A stretch of 64,000 nt of DNA from Piezodorus guildinii (Eukaryota > Arthropoda > Insecta > Hemiptera > Pentatomidae): NCBI GenBank assembly GCA_023052935.1, contig CM041298.1, positions 112,583,977 to 112,647,976 of the forward strand, written 5' to 3'. This document shows positions 9,089 to 18,905 of the stretch, in pieces. The notes under the pieces are model-generated. The model was not told where the DNA came from. It saw only the letters and a list, made by a program, of their open reading frames with translations, and did not search any database. Positions within the stretch are counted from its first letter, which is position 1. Every line of letters begins with the position of its first letter. The position numbers and the translations under genes are program-made.

Positions 9089-9395
9089 TCTAAAAAAATC
9101 TGGTTCACGCAACATACTACTTTCCCTTACCTCCGTTAAAATATTTAAATATACTTAGAGATGCAAACAGAACAAAGAATTAATTTGTAATTTTGGATAT
9201 AAAACAGTAACATAGATGTATAATATACATTTGGAAACCAGAAGATTAAAAAACAAATATCTACTAAACAAACTTGAAAAAGTTAATGGAGAGTGATGAA
9301 AAGCGGATATAAATAACTGATTGTCGTAGATAATAATTAAAGAGATTATTTAAACACAGGTTTCTACCTAATCTCAATTTAATTAATTCTTTGAT
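9089..9395. repeat. R1 fragments, two orientations
   Basis: 9089-9175 is an R1 CTGGTGC-type end in plus orientation. 9176-9395 is interior R1 in minus orientation, with the GGAGAGTGATGAAAAGC segment. The two were joined by rearrangement. Confidence 0.6.
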
Positions 9396-9399
9396 TTTT

Positions 9400-10430
9400 A
9401 CTTTCACTTACCTATAGATGAAATATATAGCGAAGGAAAGTATTGCGATCGTGAAAATTTTTGAATTACAGTTTTTAACGAAAATACCCGTTTTAGGGTC
9501 TCCTAAGTCCAAATGAGCAAGTCCCTCAAAAAGGTCTGTGTGTGTATGTGTGTCCGTGTGTGGTAACTCCCGCCCCTAAACGAAAAGTACTATGAAGCTG
9601 AAATATCATATTTAAGACAAATATACGCCCAAGATTTTACAACGACCTTTTCATCAAAATGAGCTAACCATTAGAGCCACTTTATACCATGTTTATACCC
9701 ATATTTGAAATATATAGTAAGGGAAAAGTATTGCGATCGTGAAATTTTTTTAATTCCAGTTGTTTTACACGTTTTATACGTTTTAGTGTCCCCTGAGTCC
9801 AAATAACCAAGCTCCGCAAAAAGGTCTGTGTGTGTGTTTGTGTGGTAGCTCCCGGGCGGAAACGAAAAGTCCTATGAAACTGAAATTTCATATTTAAGAC
9901 AACCGAGTCCGAGATGTCACAGAAACTTTTTCATGGAAATCAGCTAACCATAAGAACTACTTTAAACCATGCATTTTTCTCCTTTTTACGATTTTCTTAA
10001 AAACGGTTCTAAAGATTATGATTAAACTCGCTATGTCGATGTAAAATTGAACGGGATTTGATATAATGTAGGTTTCATTCTGATTGAAATAGTGTGACAG
10101 GGCTTAAATGCCGAAACTTTAGATTTTCTTCATTAAAGTACCTTAAATTTTGTATATTCTATAAAAATAACCATATTATCTTGTTAGTATTGGCAAATAA
10201 GAGCTAAATACAAAATTTGAACGATTTATATATCCAACTAAGCCAGAAAAGAAAAATATTTGTGTATTTATTTTTTGTGTTTTTGGAAATAAGAAGAGTA
10301 ACTTAGATATATAATATACCTTTGGAAAGCTGAAGATTTAAGAAAAATATTATTATACGTTAAATATATTCAACTTTTAGATTTTAGCTAATAAATTTGA
10401 TGATTGACAACTGAGCGCTCTCTAATCGTG
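9400..10430 (-). repeat. R1 copy with internal tandem duplication
   Basis: Starts at the hairpin terminus ACTTTCACTTACCTATAGAT and runs through the conserved interior (AGTATTGCGATCGTGAAAA, TGACAGGGCTTAAATGCCG). The first ~270 bp are present twice in tandem (9400-9690 and 9691-9965) with moderate divergence. The CTGGTGC end is lost. A weak 69-codon frame at 9682-9891 is not conserved between copies and is not a gene. Confidence 0.75.
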
Positions 10431-10579
10431 TCAAAAAATTATTTAGTTTTTTATAATTTTTTTCCGTAATCGGGGACCCCGAAGGCTAAAAATGGACGCG
10501 TTTAAGATTTTTGTCCAAATAAATCGGTCATATTTTCCACTGTGCGGCGGTTATAAGCTCCATCTTTAATTTTTACATA

Positions 10580-10912
10580 TCTATGGGTTCGCAACATTAT
10601 AAATTTTTATTTACTTGCACCCTTTATTTTATTGCATAGTTACTTTTCTAAAATCTTGCGCTTTCCAACGGTATATTATATTATACGTTACTACTTATAC
10701 TTATACAGTAATAATTTTTTGAAGACTTGCGTTACAGAAAATTTATTTTTCCGGTTGAAAGAAAAGCTAAATTACAATGTATTTTACTTATAAACCTTCA
10801 GTTAAGAATGGAATAAATGATAGTGAACACCGTATCAAAATCCGTCCAGTGGTTTAGAAGGAGTTAGGGGAAACTAAAACCGCGTTATCATTATATATAT
10901 ATAAGATTAATA
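10580..10912 (+). repeat. R3 repeat copy
   Basis: Shares with 13325-13600 and 32800-33055 the segments 'AATGTATTTTACTTATA' and 'AAATCCGTCCAGTGGTTTAG'. It ends in a short ATATATAT tract. The CCGTCCAGTGGTTT wording is common in non-coding insect transposon sequence. Class unknown. Confidence 0.55.
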
Positions 10913-10959
10913 GTTTAATCATCTGATCTTCATCCGCTATTTTTTATCTACTCACTAAT

Positions 10960-11290
10960 GTCTGGTTCAAAACTTCATGGTTTTTCTGTCGTTGTAGCTC
11001 TATCAGAAGACAAAACTTTCGCCGTATAATTGCACTCAAGCACCGCTTTCCCATGGCGACAGGAACGCCCTGCTAACCGCTAGGTTAATCATACTTCCTG
11101 CCCTAGGAGTACAGAAGGACGTTGAACCCAATAAAGAAGTCCTACAAATCAACGAGTATTAAAGTTGCAATCGCAGTTGTGTATTAGAGTTGACGGTCGC
11201 ATCTCCTTGCACCTTGAGTTATGGTTATCCTAAGCTTGATCGCAGGCATCAAATTAAATGTCAGGCTTTCGATTAAGATTGATATCATTT
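10960..11290. other. GC-richer unclassified block
   Basis: Not matched elsewhere in the window. Frames are short and interrupted. It may be host sequence or an old element. Confidence 0.4.
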
Positions 11291-11558
11291 TTTACTTACA
11301 GTAATATTATAATATAGAGTCATTATGAATAATAAACAAATGTGGTGCGAGCACCCTTTTTTTTTTTTTTTTAATTTCTTTTCTTACCTTATACAATTTT
11401 TTTTTTTAAACCTTTAGCTTAGGAAGAAGGTTTTGTGCTCATTTTATAATCTTCACTACTGCATGAAAGAATATAAACTATACTATACTGTACAGTTGCA
11501 ACAATTAACTTAAATTTCCTCATCGCAACATTACTAATTACATATTTTCATAAGTTTG

Positions 11559-11854
11559 GGGAATCACTTGTAGCTGGGTGGCTAGCATAACAGCCTCTTA
11601 TGCCAAAGGTCACGGTTTCAAACCCGCAGGTGCTCCTAGGATTTTTTAATGGGAGTAAAAAATCCTTAGTTATGCCGTTTTCGGAGGGAACATTAAAAGG
11701 TGGGCCCGAGCCTGTGCGATGTCAGGTACTCGTTAAAGATCCCTATCCTAATAAAACCTGGACAGGCAAAATTCAGGACTTCCACTGTAGCATCGTCCGA
11801 TTAGCCATAGTAGCCTAAAGTGACGTTAAATAAATAAACAAAAAGTAAACAAAA
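11559..11854 (+). mobile_element. tRNA-derived SINE S1, 11-bp target duplication
   Basis: Full S1 copy with both boxes, body and (TAAA)-type tail. TCATAAGTTTG flanks it at 11548-11558 and 11855-11865. A 72-codon frame running across the SINE is a chance frame. Confidence 0.9.
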
Positions 11855-11975
11855 TCATAAGTTTGCGAAATTATGAAATATTTCAATTAGCTTGTACTAA
11901 TTATTTTATTACATGTTAAAGTTTTCTAAAATCTTGGGTTCATCAACGGTATGTTATAAGACTACATTATTCCTG

Positions 11976-12044
<69 letters not shown>

Positions 12045-12065
12045 TTTTATTATTTTTTTTTTTTT
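11976..12065. repeat. (AT)n and T-run microsatellite
   Basis: AT dinucleotides followed by broken T-runs, inside segment X of the tandem array. The equivalent tract in the second copy is 12546-12600. Confidence 0.9.
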
Positions 12066-12128
12066 AAATTTGGATATATTACAATCTGTCCCAATGGACA
12101 ATAATAATATTGCTACAGAATCACATTC
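12066..12128 (-). mobile_element. jockey-type LINE 3' terminus
   Basis: The minus strand ends in a GGGACAGATTGTAAT-type motif near the tail, as in the plus-strand copy at 838-884. Only the last ~60 bp of the UTR remain. The duplicate is at 12601-12660. Confidence 0.65.
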
Positions 12129-12410
12129 GGGATCACTTGTAGCTGGATGGCTAGCGTAACAGCCTCCCATGCTAAAGGTCATGGGTTCAAACCCGCAGGT
12201 GGTCCTAGGATTTTTTAATGGGAGTAAAAAAATCCTTAGTTATGCCGTCCTTCGGAGGGAACGTTAAAAGGTGGGCCCGAGTCTGTGCGATGTCAGGTAC
12301 TCGTTAAAGATCCCTATCCTAATAAAACCTGGACCGGCAAAATTTAGGACTCCCACTGTAGCATCGTCCGATTAGCCATAGTAGCATAAAGTGACGTTAA
12401 ATAAATAAAC
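12129..12410 (+). mobile_element. tRNA-derived SINE S1 (second of array)
   Basis: A- and B-box-like motifs and the full body as in the other S1 copies. Its left flank is the jockey tail and its right flank repeats the right flank of the first SINE, as expected for a crossover product. Confidence 0.9.
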
Positions 12411-12543
12411 AAAAAGTAAACAAAATCATAAGTTTGCGAAATTATGAAATATTTCAATTAGCTTGTACTAATTATTTTATTACATGTTAAAGTTTTCTAA
12501 AATCTTGGGTTCATCAACGGTATGTTATAAGTCTACATTATTC

Positions 12544-12596
<53 letters not shown>

Positions 12597-12600
12597 TTTT

Positions 12601-12660
12601 ATTTGAATATATTACAATCTGTCCCAATGGACAATAATAATATTGCTACAGGATCACATT
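12601..12660 (-). mobile_element. jockey-type LINE 3' terminus (duplicate)
   Basis: Tandem duplicate of 12066-12128, nearly identical. Confidence 0.65.
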
Positions 12661-12818
12661 CGGGATCATTTGTAGCTGGGTGGCTAGCGTAACAGCCTCC
12701 CATGCTAAAGGTCATTCGTTCAAACCCGCAGGTGGTCCTAGGATTTTTTAATGGGAGTAAAAAATCCTTAGTTATGCCGTCCTTTGGAGGGGAGGTTAAA
12801 AGGTGGTCCCGAGCCATA
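12661..12818 (+). mobile_element. tRNA-derived SINE S1, 3'-truncated (third of array)
   Basis: Homology to S1 stops at GGTGGTCCCGAGC (about 12814), half-way through the body, where unrelated AT-rich sequence begins. A minus-strand 72-codon frame here is a chance frame in the SINE. Confidence 0.88.
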
Positions 12819-12902
12819 AACTTTTTTTGAATATAAACAAAAGAAAAGTCAAATAAAATGAAACAAATTAATAAGGTGTGGATTCATTAAGGCGAAGGTC
12901 AA

Positions 12903-13122
12903 ATTCTATGAATAAAATTGGAGGCTGGTATATAGACTTGACCACTCATTTATTAAGTATTAATGCACCACGTTTCGGCTAAAATGCCATCTTCAGGTGG
13001 AAAGGAACAATTTTATCTAGAGTAAGCATCAACTCATATTAGATGAAATTATTGTTTCGCATTAATATTTAATAAATGAGTGGTCAAGTTGTGTATCAGC
13101 CTCCAATTTTATTTATAGAATA
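12903..13122. mobile_element. short inverted-repeat element with hammerhead-like core
   Basis: ~60-bp arms (12903-12965 and ~13060-13122) are inverted copies of each other (AATAAAATTGGAGGCTG... and CAGCCTCCAATTTTATTTAT). The left arm continues into a minus-strand hammerhead-like core at ~12966-13001. Different sequence from the element at 7671 but the same design. Confidence 0.62.
12966..13001 (-). ncRNA. hammerhead-like core, probably inactive
   Basis: The minus strand reads CTGAAGA, a TGGC/GCC(A) stem with an A/T loop, then GAAACGT. CTGAAGA fits CUGANGA, but the base after ACGU is G, where the consensus needs A, C or U at the cleavage site. Confidence 0.5.
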
Positions 13123-13169
13123 ATTTAAATAAACTAAATAACTAAACAAAGGATCAACATACTTACAAT

Positions 13170-13320
13170 ATACAATATACAATATTTAAAATATGAAGGA
13201 GAACCGGTGCTTGTGGAGTGCTGTCCAGCAGAATCCGAGAAATCCCAGCGCCTCCCTCTCAGGCGCGTCACTGTCGAGCAGCAGCTGCGTGAGGACGCCC
13301 CACCGTACATCTCATATTTC
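13170..13320 (-). mobile_element. possible jockey 3' UTR fragment
   Basis: Minus-strand text around 13225-13260 (GCGCTGGGATTTCTC) resembles the 3' UTR of the jockey copy at 5519-6087 (GCGCTGGGATCTTCT). The similarity is short and the call is tentative. Confidence 0.4.
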
Positions 13321-13324
13321 AGGA

Positions 13325-13600
13325 TTAATGTTTTGATGACTTGATTACTGGAAATTTAATTTTTCTTTTTGAAGAAAAACTTAATTTCAATTTATTTTAC
13401 ATACAAACCTTCAATACTTTGCCTACATATATATGTGCGTGTAAGTAGTAAAGAGTAAATACAAATAGTAATATCTTAATTGATAATTGCCGGGTAAACA
13501 TCCTACCGAAACGTCAGGAAAGAATCCGCTTAACAGTGAATACAGTATCGAAATCCGTCGTGTGGTTTAAAAGAAGTTTGCAGAAACCAAGAATCGTTAC
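13325..13600 (+). repeat. R3 repeat copy
   Basis: Matches 10760-10890 in order (fatty A/T interior, then AAATCCGTCGTGTGGTTTAA). It is followed directly by a long AT/GA microsatellite. Confidence 0.55.
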
Positions 13601-13609
13601 ATTATTACT

Positions 13610-13611
<2 letters not shown>

Positions 13612-13692
<81 letters not shown>
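13612..13692. repeat. (AT)n(GA)n microsatellite
   Basis: About 50 bp of AT repeats followed by ~30 bp of GA repeats. A similar (AT)n(AG)n tract lies at 21841-21889. Confidence 0.95.
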
Positions 13693-13696
<4 letters not shown>

Positions 13697-13782
13697 GAAA
13701 TATTAGCTAGATAAGCCGCAGGTAACAGTAGATAAATAGATAGCTGTTTTTTTTTTTTCTTTCAGCATATTACAACAAAAGC

Positions 13783-14244
13783 ATATTACAAAGCAGCAAA
13801 AGAAGCTGCGCAACTGTCTACTTCACCGATAAAAATGTTCGAGCTCCACGGCTTAAAAAAATGGTTAAGAGATAAGGTCTTCAATGACTGGGAAACTTCC
13901 TGGCAATCTGTGTGCCCTCATAATAAGCTGCGAGGAATCAAGAACACGACAAAACTCTGGATAAGCTGCGTGAGGGGCACTAGAAGAGAAGAAGTAGTAA
14001 TCACCAGGTTGCGAATCGGCCACTCGCGACTCACCCTCTACCTTATGGATAGATCAGAGGAAACAAAATGCGTAAGATGCTCTACTCCGCTCACAATGCA
14101 ACACTTCTTGGAAGACTGTACGCAGCTGCGTTCTCTTCTCGAGCCCTGCCTAGGAAACTATCACCATTATTAGTTGATAATAAGCAGGTGCTCGATTTAG
14201 TCTTAGAAGTCCTAAAAGAAATTCAGATTTACGATAAGGTATAA
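13783..14244 (+). pseudogene. LINE ORF2 C-terminus (RNase H end and zinc knuckle), frameshifted
   Basis: Open from AAKEAAQLSTSPIKMF through NKLRGIKNT, then EEVVITRLRIGHSRLTLYLM and a C-x2-C...H-x4-C knuckle (KCVRCSTPLTMQHFLEDC). This is the RNase H exit plus zinc-knuckle tail of I/R1-group LINE polyproteins. The frame stops at 14173, but a +1/-1 shift near 14145 restores a reading to LVLEVLKEIQIYDKV and a stop at 14242-14244. An A-rich 3' tail follows. The copy is 5'-truncated. Confidence 0.85.
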
Positions 14245-14390
14245 AGAAAGATATATGAAAAAAAAAAATTATATAAATAAACAGTGTAAAAGGAAAAGAT
14301 ATATACATATAATAAAATATATATAAATAAATTTAAAATAAATAAAAGACAAAAATGATTAAAAAAAAATTGTAATTATTTTAATTTAAG
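14245..14390 (+). other. A-rich tail of the LINE fragment
   Basis: A-runs and ATAAATA-type simple sequence directly after the ORF end, consistent with the retrotransposon 3' tail. Confidence 0.6.
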
Positions 14391-14540
14391 TCTATCATTA
14401 TCAACTATGCATTGTCAAGAAATTATACTGGTTAATTATTCTAAATTAATAAATAATATATTGAGTAAACGAATTACAGGCGTAATAATCTAGAAATTGA
14501 TCGCCCTTAAACACCTTACCTACCTACCTACAACAAAAAT

Positions 14541-15431
14541 CTGGTGCGGGCAACATACGACTTCCACTTACCTCTATTTTTAAAATCAATAAAAATTTTT
14601 TCAAATATGCAGTTAGAGATCAAAATACGTGAAACTATTAAAGAATTAATTAAATTTAATTTCTATAGAAACATGTGTTTTATTACAAAATCTATTATAT
14701 TATTATCTAAATTAATCACTTAGTTTTATTGGCTTTTTATCACTCTCTATTAACTTTAAAAAGCTTTTGTATGAGATAATATTTTTTCTAAAATCTTTAC
14801 CTTTCCAACGGTATATCATACATGTATATTACTGTTCTTATGTTCAAAAACGAAAATTTGCATTAAAAAAATATTTGTTCCGTTTTCTCCTTTAGTTGGG
14901 TATCGAATTCATTCAATCTATATATTTACCTGTTTTTTATCAGGGGTAACAAGATAATATAGTTATTTTTATAGAATCAACAAAATTAAAGGTACTTTAG
15001 AGGAAGAAAATTTAAAATATCAGCATTTAAGCCCTGTCAGACCATGTTAATCAGAATGAAACCTACATGATATGAAATCCCATTAAATTTAACAACGATA
15101 TAGCGAGTTTAATAAAAATCGTCGAACCGTTTTCGAGAAAATCGAAAAAAGGTGCAAAATGCATAGTATAAAGTGGTTCTTCTAGTAAGCTCATTTTGAT
15201 GAAAAAGGTTTTGTAACGTCTCGGGCGTATATTTGTCTTAAATATGAAATTTCAGTTACATATGACTTACCGTTTTCGTCCGGGAGTTACCACACACACA
15301 CACAGACCTTTTTGCGGGACTTGGTTATTTGGACTCAGGGGACCCTAAAACGTGTATTTCCGTTGAAAACTGGAATTCGAAAATTTTCACGATCGCAATA
15401 CTTCCCCTTACTATATATAATAAGTGAAAGT
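14541..15431 (+). repeat. R1 repeat, complete copy
   Basis: An 891-bp reference copy. It begins CTGGTGCGGGCAACATACGA then CTTCCACTTACC, and runs through a conserved AT-rich interior with landmarks CTTTCCAACGGTATATCATA, CATTTAAGCCCTGTCAGACC, GACCTTTTTGCGGGACTTGG and CACGATCGCAATACTT. It ends in a palindromic TATA-rich terminus and GTGAAAGT. Both ends therefore carry mirrored ACTTTCACTTACC-type sequence. No open frame is conserved between copies and no target duplication was found. Confidence 0.85.
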
Positions 15432-15562
15432 AAATACATTAATAGAACTATAGTCTTTTAGAGTTCGGCTTATTCATTATAACAATTTATACAACAGTAA
15501 CAATATATACATATACAATACAATACACAATAACAGTAAAACAATCTCACTCACTGATTCTA

Positions 15563-15823
15563 CTATTTCTTTACCAGGCTCAAATAAACAATTAATCTAT
15601 AAGTCCATGCTAGTTTACAATAATTATACACAGCCATCCAGTTTTGGCTGTTAAGATAGTTTATCAATTCATCGATGTTTAAACCATTCTTTCCGAAATA
15701 TATTATTTTAATTTCACACACAATGGAGCATGTAACGTGGAAATGAAACGTATATTCTTCTTCTCTTCTATTACAAAGCGAGCATATAACATGCTGGTAA
15801 CAGTATCTCTAGTATTTTGATGA
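15563..15823 (-). pseudogene. LINE ORF2 C-terminal zinc-knuckle fragment, split by mariner B
   Basis: The minus-strand frame ends with a stop at 15563-15565. It encodes LALCNRREEEYTFHF, then C-x-I...EIKIIYFGK, LINYLNSQNWMAVYNYC and AWTYR. This fits the C-x2-C...H-x4-C LINE tail 'CSLCN--EEE--FHFL--CP-L-EIR....LN---W--L--YC--AW-YR'. Removing mariner copy B joins it at TA to the sequence at 16716, which may continue the same element. Confidence 0.72.
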
Positions 15824-15825
15824 TA

Positions 15826-16713
15826 TTGGGTTGTTTCACATGAAATGTCCGTTTTTATAGTTTCTAAAATACATAAAGGATTTTGCAGGACTCTGTTATT
15901 TTCTTCCGAATGTTTACATATTTAAAGTAAACAGTTACTTATCCTCTACCTTTGTATTATAAACATTAACTTCCCAATCAATTACCCACTTTTTAGTATA
16001 CCTCCAAATATGAACATGGAAACACAAGATTTTCGAGTAATATTTTTGTATGAGTTTAAACTCGGCCATTCAGCAGCTGAAGCCGCTAGAAATATTTGCA
16101 AGGCGTTTGGGGAAGGGAGTGTTAATGAAGGGACCATTCGCCGTTGGTTTGCTAAGTTTTCAGCTGGGGATGCCGACTTGAAAAACTTGCCCCGAGGAAG
16201 ACCTCCGTCCGTAATAGACAACGATGTCCTCAAACATACAGTAGAAGGAAACCCCTACCAAACAGTTAAAGGACTCTCAGCACAACTAAATGCAAGTACA
16301 TCTACCGTTTCCAGACATTTAAAGTGTATTGGGAAAGTAAAAAAGCTCGATACATGGGTACCTCATGATCTCACAGAGCGGCAGCAAGACCCCATGTTTC
16401 AAAACATACCGTGCAAAAATTGAAACTGGGCTACGTTAAGTTCTTCCGCACCCACCATATTCTCCCGACTTGTCTCCAACAGATTACCACCTGTTCAGGA
16501 ATTTAGACAACAGTGAAAAGTGCGTTTTCAGATTTTGTTTCACTTCAAAGCTCAGAGTTTTTCAGTTCGGGGATAAAAAAGTTGGTGTCACGTTGGGAAA
16601 AATGTGTAGAAAAAGAAGGTAAATACTTCGAATAAAATTATCTTGTTTTCATATCGTACTTTTAATAAAAATCCTTTACCTTGAAAACGGACATTTCATG
16701 TGACACAACCCAA
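15826..16713 (+). mobile_element. mariner copy B, internally deleted, TA target duplication
   Basis: An 888-bp element with ends TTGGGTTGTTTCACATGAAA and the inverse of TTGGGTTGTGTCACATGAAA, flanked by TA (15824-15825 and 16714-16715). It has the best-preserved N-terminal half of the three copies. The same internal deletion as in copies A and C removes the first two catalytic aspartates. Inserted in LINE sequence. Confidence 0.94.
16010..16423 (+). pseudogene. mariner transposase N-terminal half (copy B)
   Basis: The frame starts MNMETQDFRVIFLYEFKLGH, a normal mariner N-terminus. It contains the first helix-turn-helix (AAEAARNICKAFGEGSVNEG...IRRWFAKF), the GRP linker (NLPRGRPPSVIDNDVL), the second HTH (SAQLNASTSTVSRHLKCIGK) and WVPHDLTERQQ. 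The deletion junction then throws the frame to a stop at 16421-16423. A DNA-binding-only product is imaginable, but no catalysis is possible. Confidence 0.88.
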
Positions 16714-16715
16714 TA

Positions 16716-17250
16716 TATCCACGGTTAGTTTTAGGATTCTTGTTTGACTTATTAATTGGCACAAAGTAGGACGATTAGCCTGTCCTGTATTACAGACTTT
16801 TCTGCATCAACTCATCAACCCAAGATAATTAGGGATGAAGGAATCCCCCTTTCGGATTCCTGACCATTAGGGGACATGGGTGGATGAGTCCAAAAAGGCC
16901 GAGCAGGGGGAGATAGCATGGGTTTGGGACCGCCCGAAAGGTATGCCCGCCTCGATACTTGCCCTTTATTAGCAAGAGCCCCAACATCCAGGATTGAGGT
17001 TCAGGACATCTTTTGCTTTTGTTTCCTTGCCTGATCCTTTGTAGGAGTGCGGTGGAACACCCCTCCTTGGCTAATTGACTTTCCCGAGAACTACCACATT
17101 AATTAGAGGCTCATTTTCGTTCCCGAGGATACGCAGTCCTTTGCGACTCTTCTTGCAGTTGTCATCTCTAGATCTAAAAACCTCGTTAGAGCGCTAAGTG
17201 CTCTGATTTCTTTTTTTCAGTATCAGTTTTATTTAACTCTAACTTCCGCT
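16716..17250. other. GC-richer transposon-like block, class unknown
   Basis: Clearly less AT-rich than the window average. It has several short direct phrases but no long frame and no second copy here. The first ~80 bp may be the continuation of the minus-strand LINE split by mariner B. The rest reads like an untranslated region of a retroelement, which is inference from composition only. Confidence 0.4.
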
Positions 17251-17423
17251 CGTTAATGAGATTGTACTCTGTATTATAAGATATAAACAAAAAATCAATA
17301 TTAGAAATTAAAGTCCCTAGTATATTTCAGTTAAAAATACGCTCGAAACACTAAAACTATCTATTCTCGAATCATATTGAGGCTATAGACCGATGATTCA
17401 TTTAATCAGTACCATAGCAAGGA

Positions 17424-17431
17424 CTTCATAT
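17424..17431. repeat. 8-bp target duplication CTTCATAT, left
   Basis: Repeated exactly at 17734-17741, on either side of the hAT-like MITE. Eight-base duplications are the hAT signature. Confidence 0.85.
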
Positions 17432-17733
17432 TAGGTAGGGGTGGGCATAATCGAATGATCGGACTTCGATGATTTAAATAATTGAATGATCGAATGATTA
17501 ATATGCATTCTGAGAGACAATATGGCACAATTCCCTTCTCTATAGTTGCTGAGGTGGCTGAGCCTAGGTGCAAATATGCGTGTAAGTTATGTTATGGGCA
17601 AAAAAAAAAAAAAAAAAATTCATTCGATTATCCGAGCCCCTTATAATCCCTCAATTAGCGTTTATACGTTTAATTCGAATGATTGAAATAATTTAATGAT
17701 CTGATAATCGTCATTCGATCATGCTCGTCCCTA
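17432..17733. mobile_element. hAT-type MITE, 302 bp
   Basis: Terminal inverted repeats TAGG...GGGTGGGCATAATCGAATGA and TAGGGACGAGCATGATCGAA, with further subterminal ATCGAATGA repeats in both orientations. An exact 8-bp duplication CTTCATAT flanks it. The TAGGG-type terminus with GGGC is typical of hAT elements. The interior is non-coding with an A-run, so it would depend on an unrelated full-length hAT transposase. Confidence 0.86.
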
Positions 17734-17922
17734 CTTCATATAAATAAATGTCTCATATTCATGCCTTAACTGAGGAAAAACAAAAAACTGAACATTAAAA
17801 TTTATGTAAAATAATTAATAGATGATGTTATTGTTAGAGATACAGAAAATAATGCATTGAACAATGAATAGATATAAACAGTAGTTAAATTCATATTTCA
17901 ATTAGAATTTAAATTAAAGATC

Positions 17923-18047
17923 TAGAATGCTGCCAATGGGCAGTTTCTCTTCACGTTTTTCACGTACACTATCTTTTATCAGCATATTTACTTGATGTAT
18001 TCCTGTACAGTTGTAAATTTCAATAAAATATAATTAAAAAAAAAATT
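17923..18047 (+). mobile_element. jockey-type LINE 3' UTR and tail
   Basis: Carries AATGCTGCCAATGGGCAG, then TTGATGTATTCCTGTACAGT and TTCAATAAAATA with an A-tail, in the same order as the UTR at 40760-40900. No coding sequence remains. Confidence 0.75.
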
Positions 18048-18173
18048 AAAGATATTATTAGAAAATTTACTTATATTTTGAGATACACTTATATTCACTC
18101 AAGCTATGAACCCTCCAAATGGCCTCTAATCGTATAATGATAGCCTTATTAACACTCTGAATTAAAAAAAAAA

Positions 18174-18705
18174 TGTGGTGCGCGCAACACACGACTTTCA
18201 CTTACATCGGTTTTTAGAATCGATCGAAGAATTTTCGAAGAAGTAAGAGATAAAAATGAGTGAAACCATTAAAGAATTAGTTAAATGGAATTTCTATAGA
18301 AACATGTATCTTATTAAAAAATCTATTATATTCTTATCTAAAATAATCATTTAGTTTTATCGGCTTTTCACACTCTTTATTAACTTTTACAAGCTTGTGT
18401 ATGAGATAATATTTTTTTCTAAAACCTTTAGCTTTCCAACGGTATATTACACATGTATATTACTGTTCTTATCTTCAAAAACAAAACAATGCATTAAAAA
18501 ATACTATTTCAGTTTTTTTCCTTTAGTAGGGTATTGAATTCATTCAATTTATATATTTATACTGTTTTTCATCAGTGGTAACAAGATAATGTAGTTATTT
18601 TTATAGAATCGACAAAATTAAAGGTACTTTAGAAGAAGAAAATTTAAAATATCGGCATTTAAGCCTTGTCAAACTATTTTAATCAGAATGAAACCTACAT
18701 GAAAT
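18174..18705 (+). repeat. R1 copy, CTGGTGC end plus interior
   Basis: Begins TGGTGCGCGCAACACACGAC and TTTCACTTAC, and runs to CAGAATGAAACCTACATGAA, where it is cut and replaced by a 5'-truncated SINE. Confidence 0.75.
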
Positions 18706-18713
18706 ACATACAT

Positions 18714-18905
18714 AAAAAATCCTTAGTTATGCCGTCCTTCGGGGGAACGTTAAAAGGTGGGCCCGAGCCTGTGCGTGTCAGGTACTCGTTAAAGATCCTA
18801 TCCTAATAAAACCTGGATAGGCAAAATTTAGGATTCCCATTGTAGCATCGTCAATTAGCCATATAGTAGCATAAAGGGACGTTGAATAAATAAACAAACA
18901 AACAA
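18714..18905 (+). mobile_element. tRNA-derived SINE S1, 5'-truncated
   Basis: Starts at the AAAAAATCCTTAGTTATGCC point of the S1 body and includes the TAAATAAACAAACAAACAAA tail. The tRNA-like head is absent. Confidence 0.85.

Larger units (their letters stand above)
11548..12818 (+). repeat. tandem array SINE-X-SINE-X-SINE
   Basis: The ~270-bp segment X follows the first SINE (TCATAAGTTTGCGAAATTAT..., an AT tract, a T-run, and a minus-strand jockey 3' tail). It is repeated after the second SINE. Identical landmarks recur 571 bp apart after the first SINE and 533 bp apart between the second and third heads, the difference lying in the AT tract. Unequal exchange between two SINEs explains the layout. 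Confidence 0.82.

Noticed and set aside
9682..9891. 69-codon minus frame in R1, with a similar frame at 63680-63874
   Set aside because: The frames share only repeat-derived words. Other R1 copies have stops and indels at the same places.
11600..12817. ~72-codon frames on both strands in this interval
   Set aside because: They run across SINE S1 copies and recur only because the SINE recurs. SINEs are pol III, non-coding.
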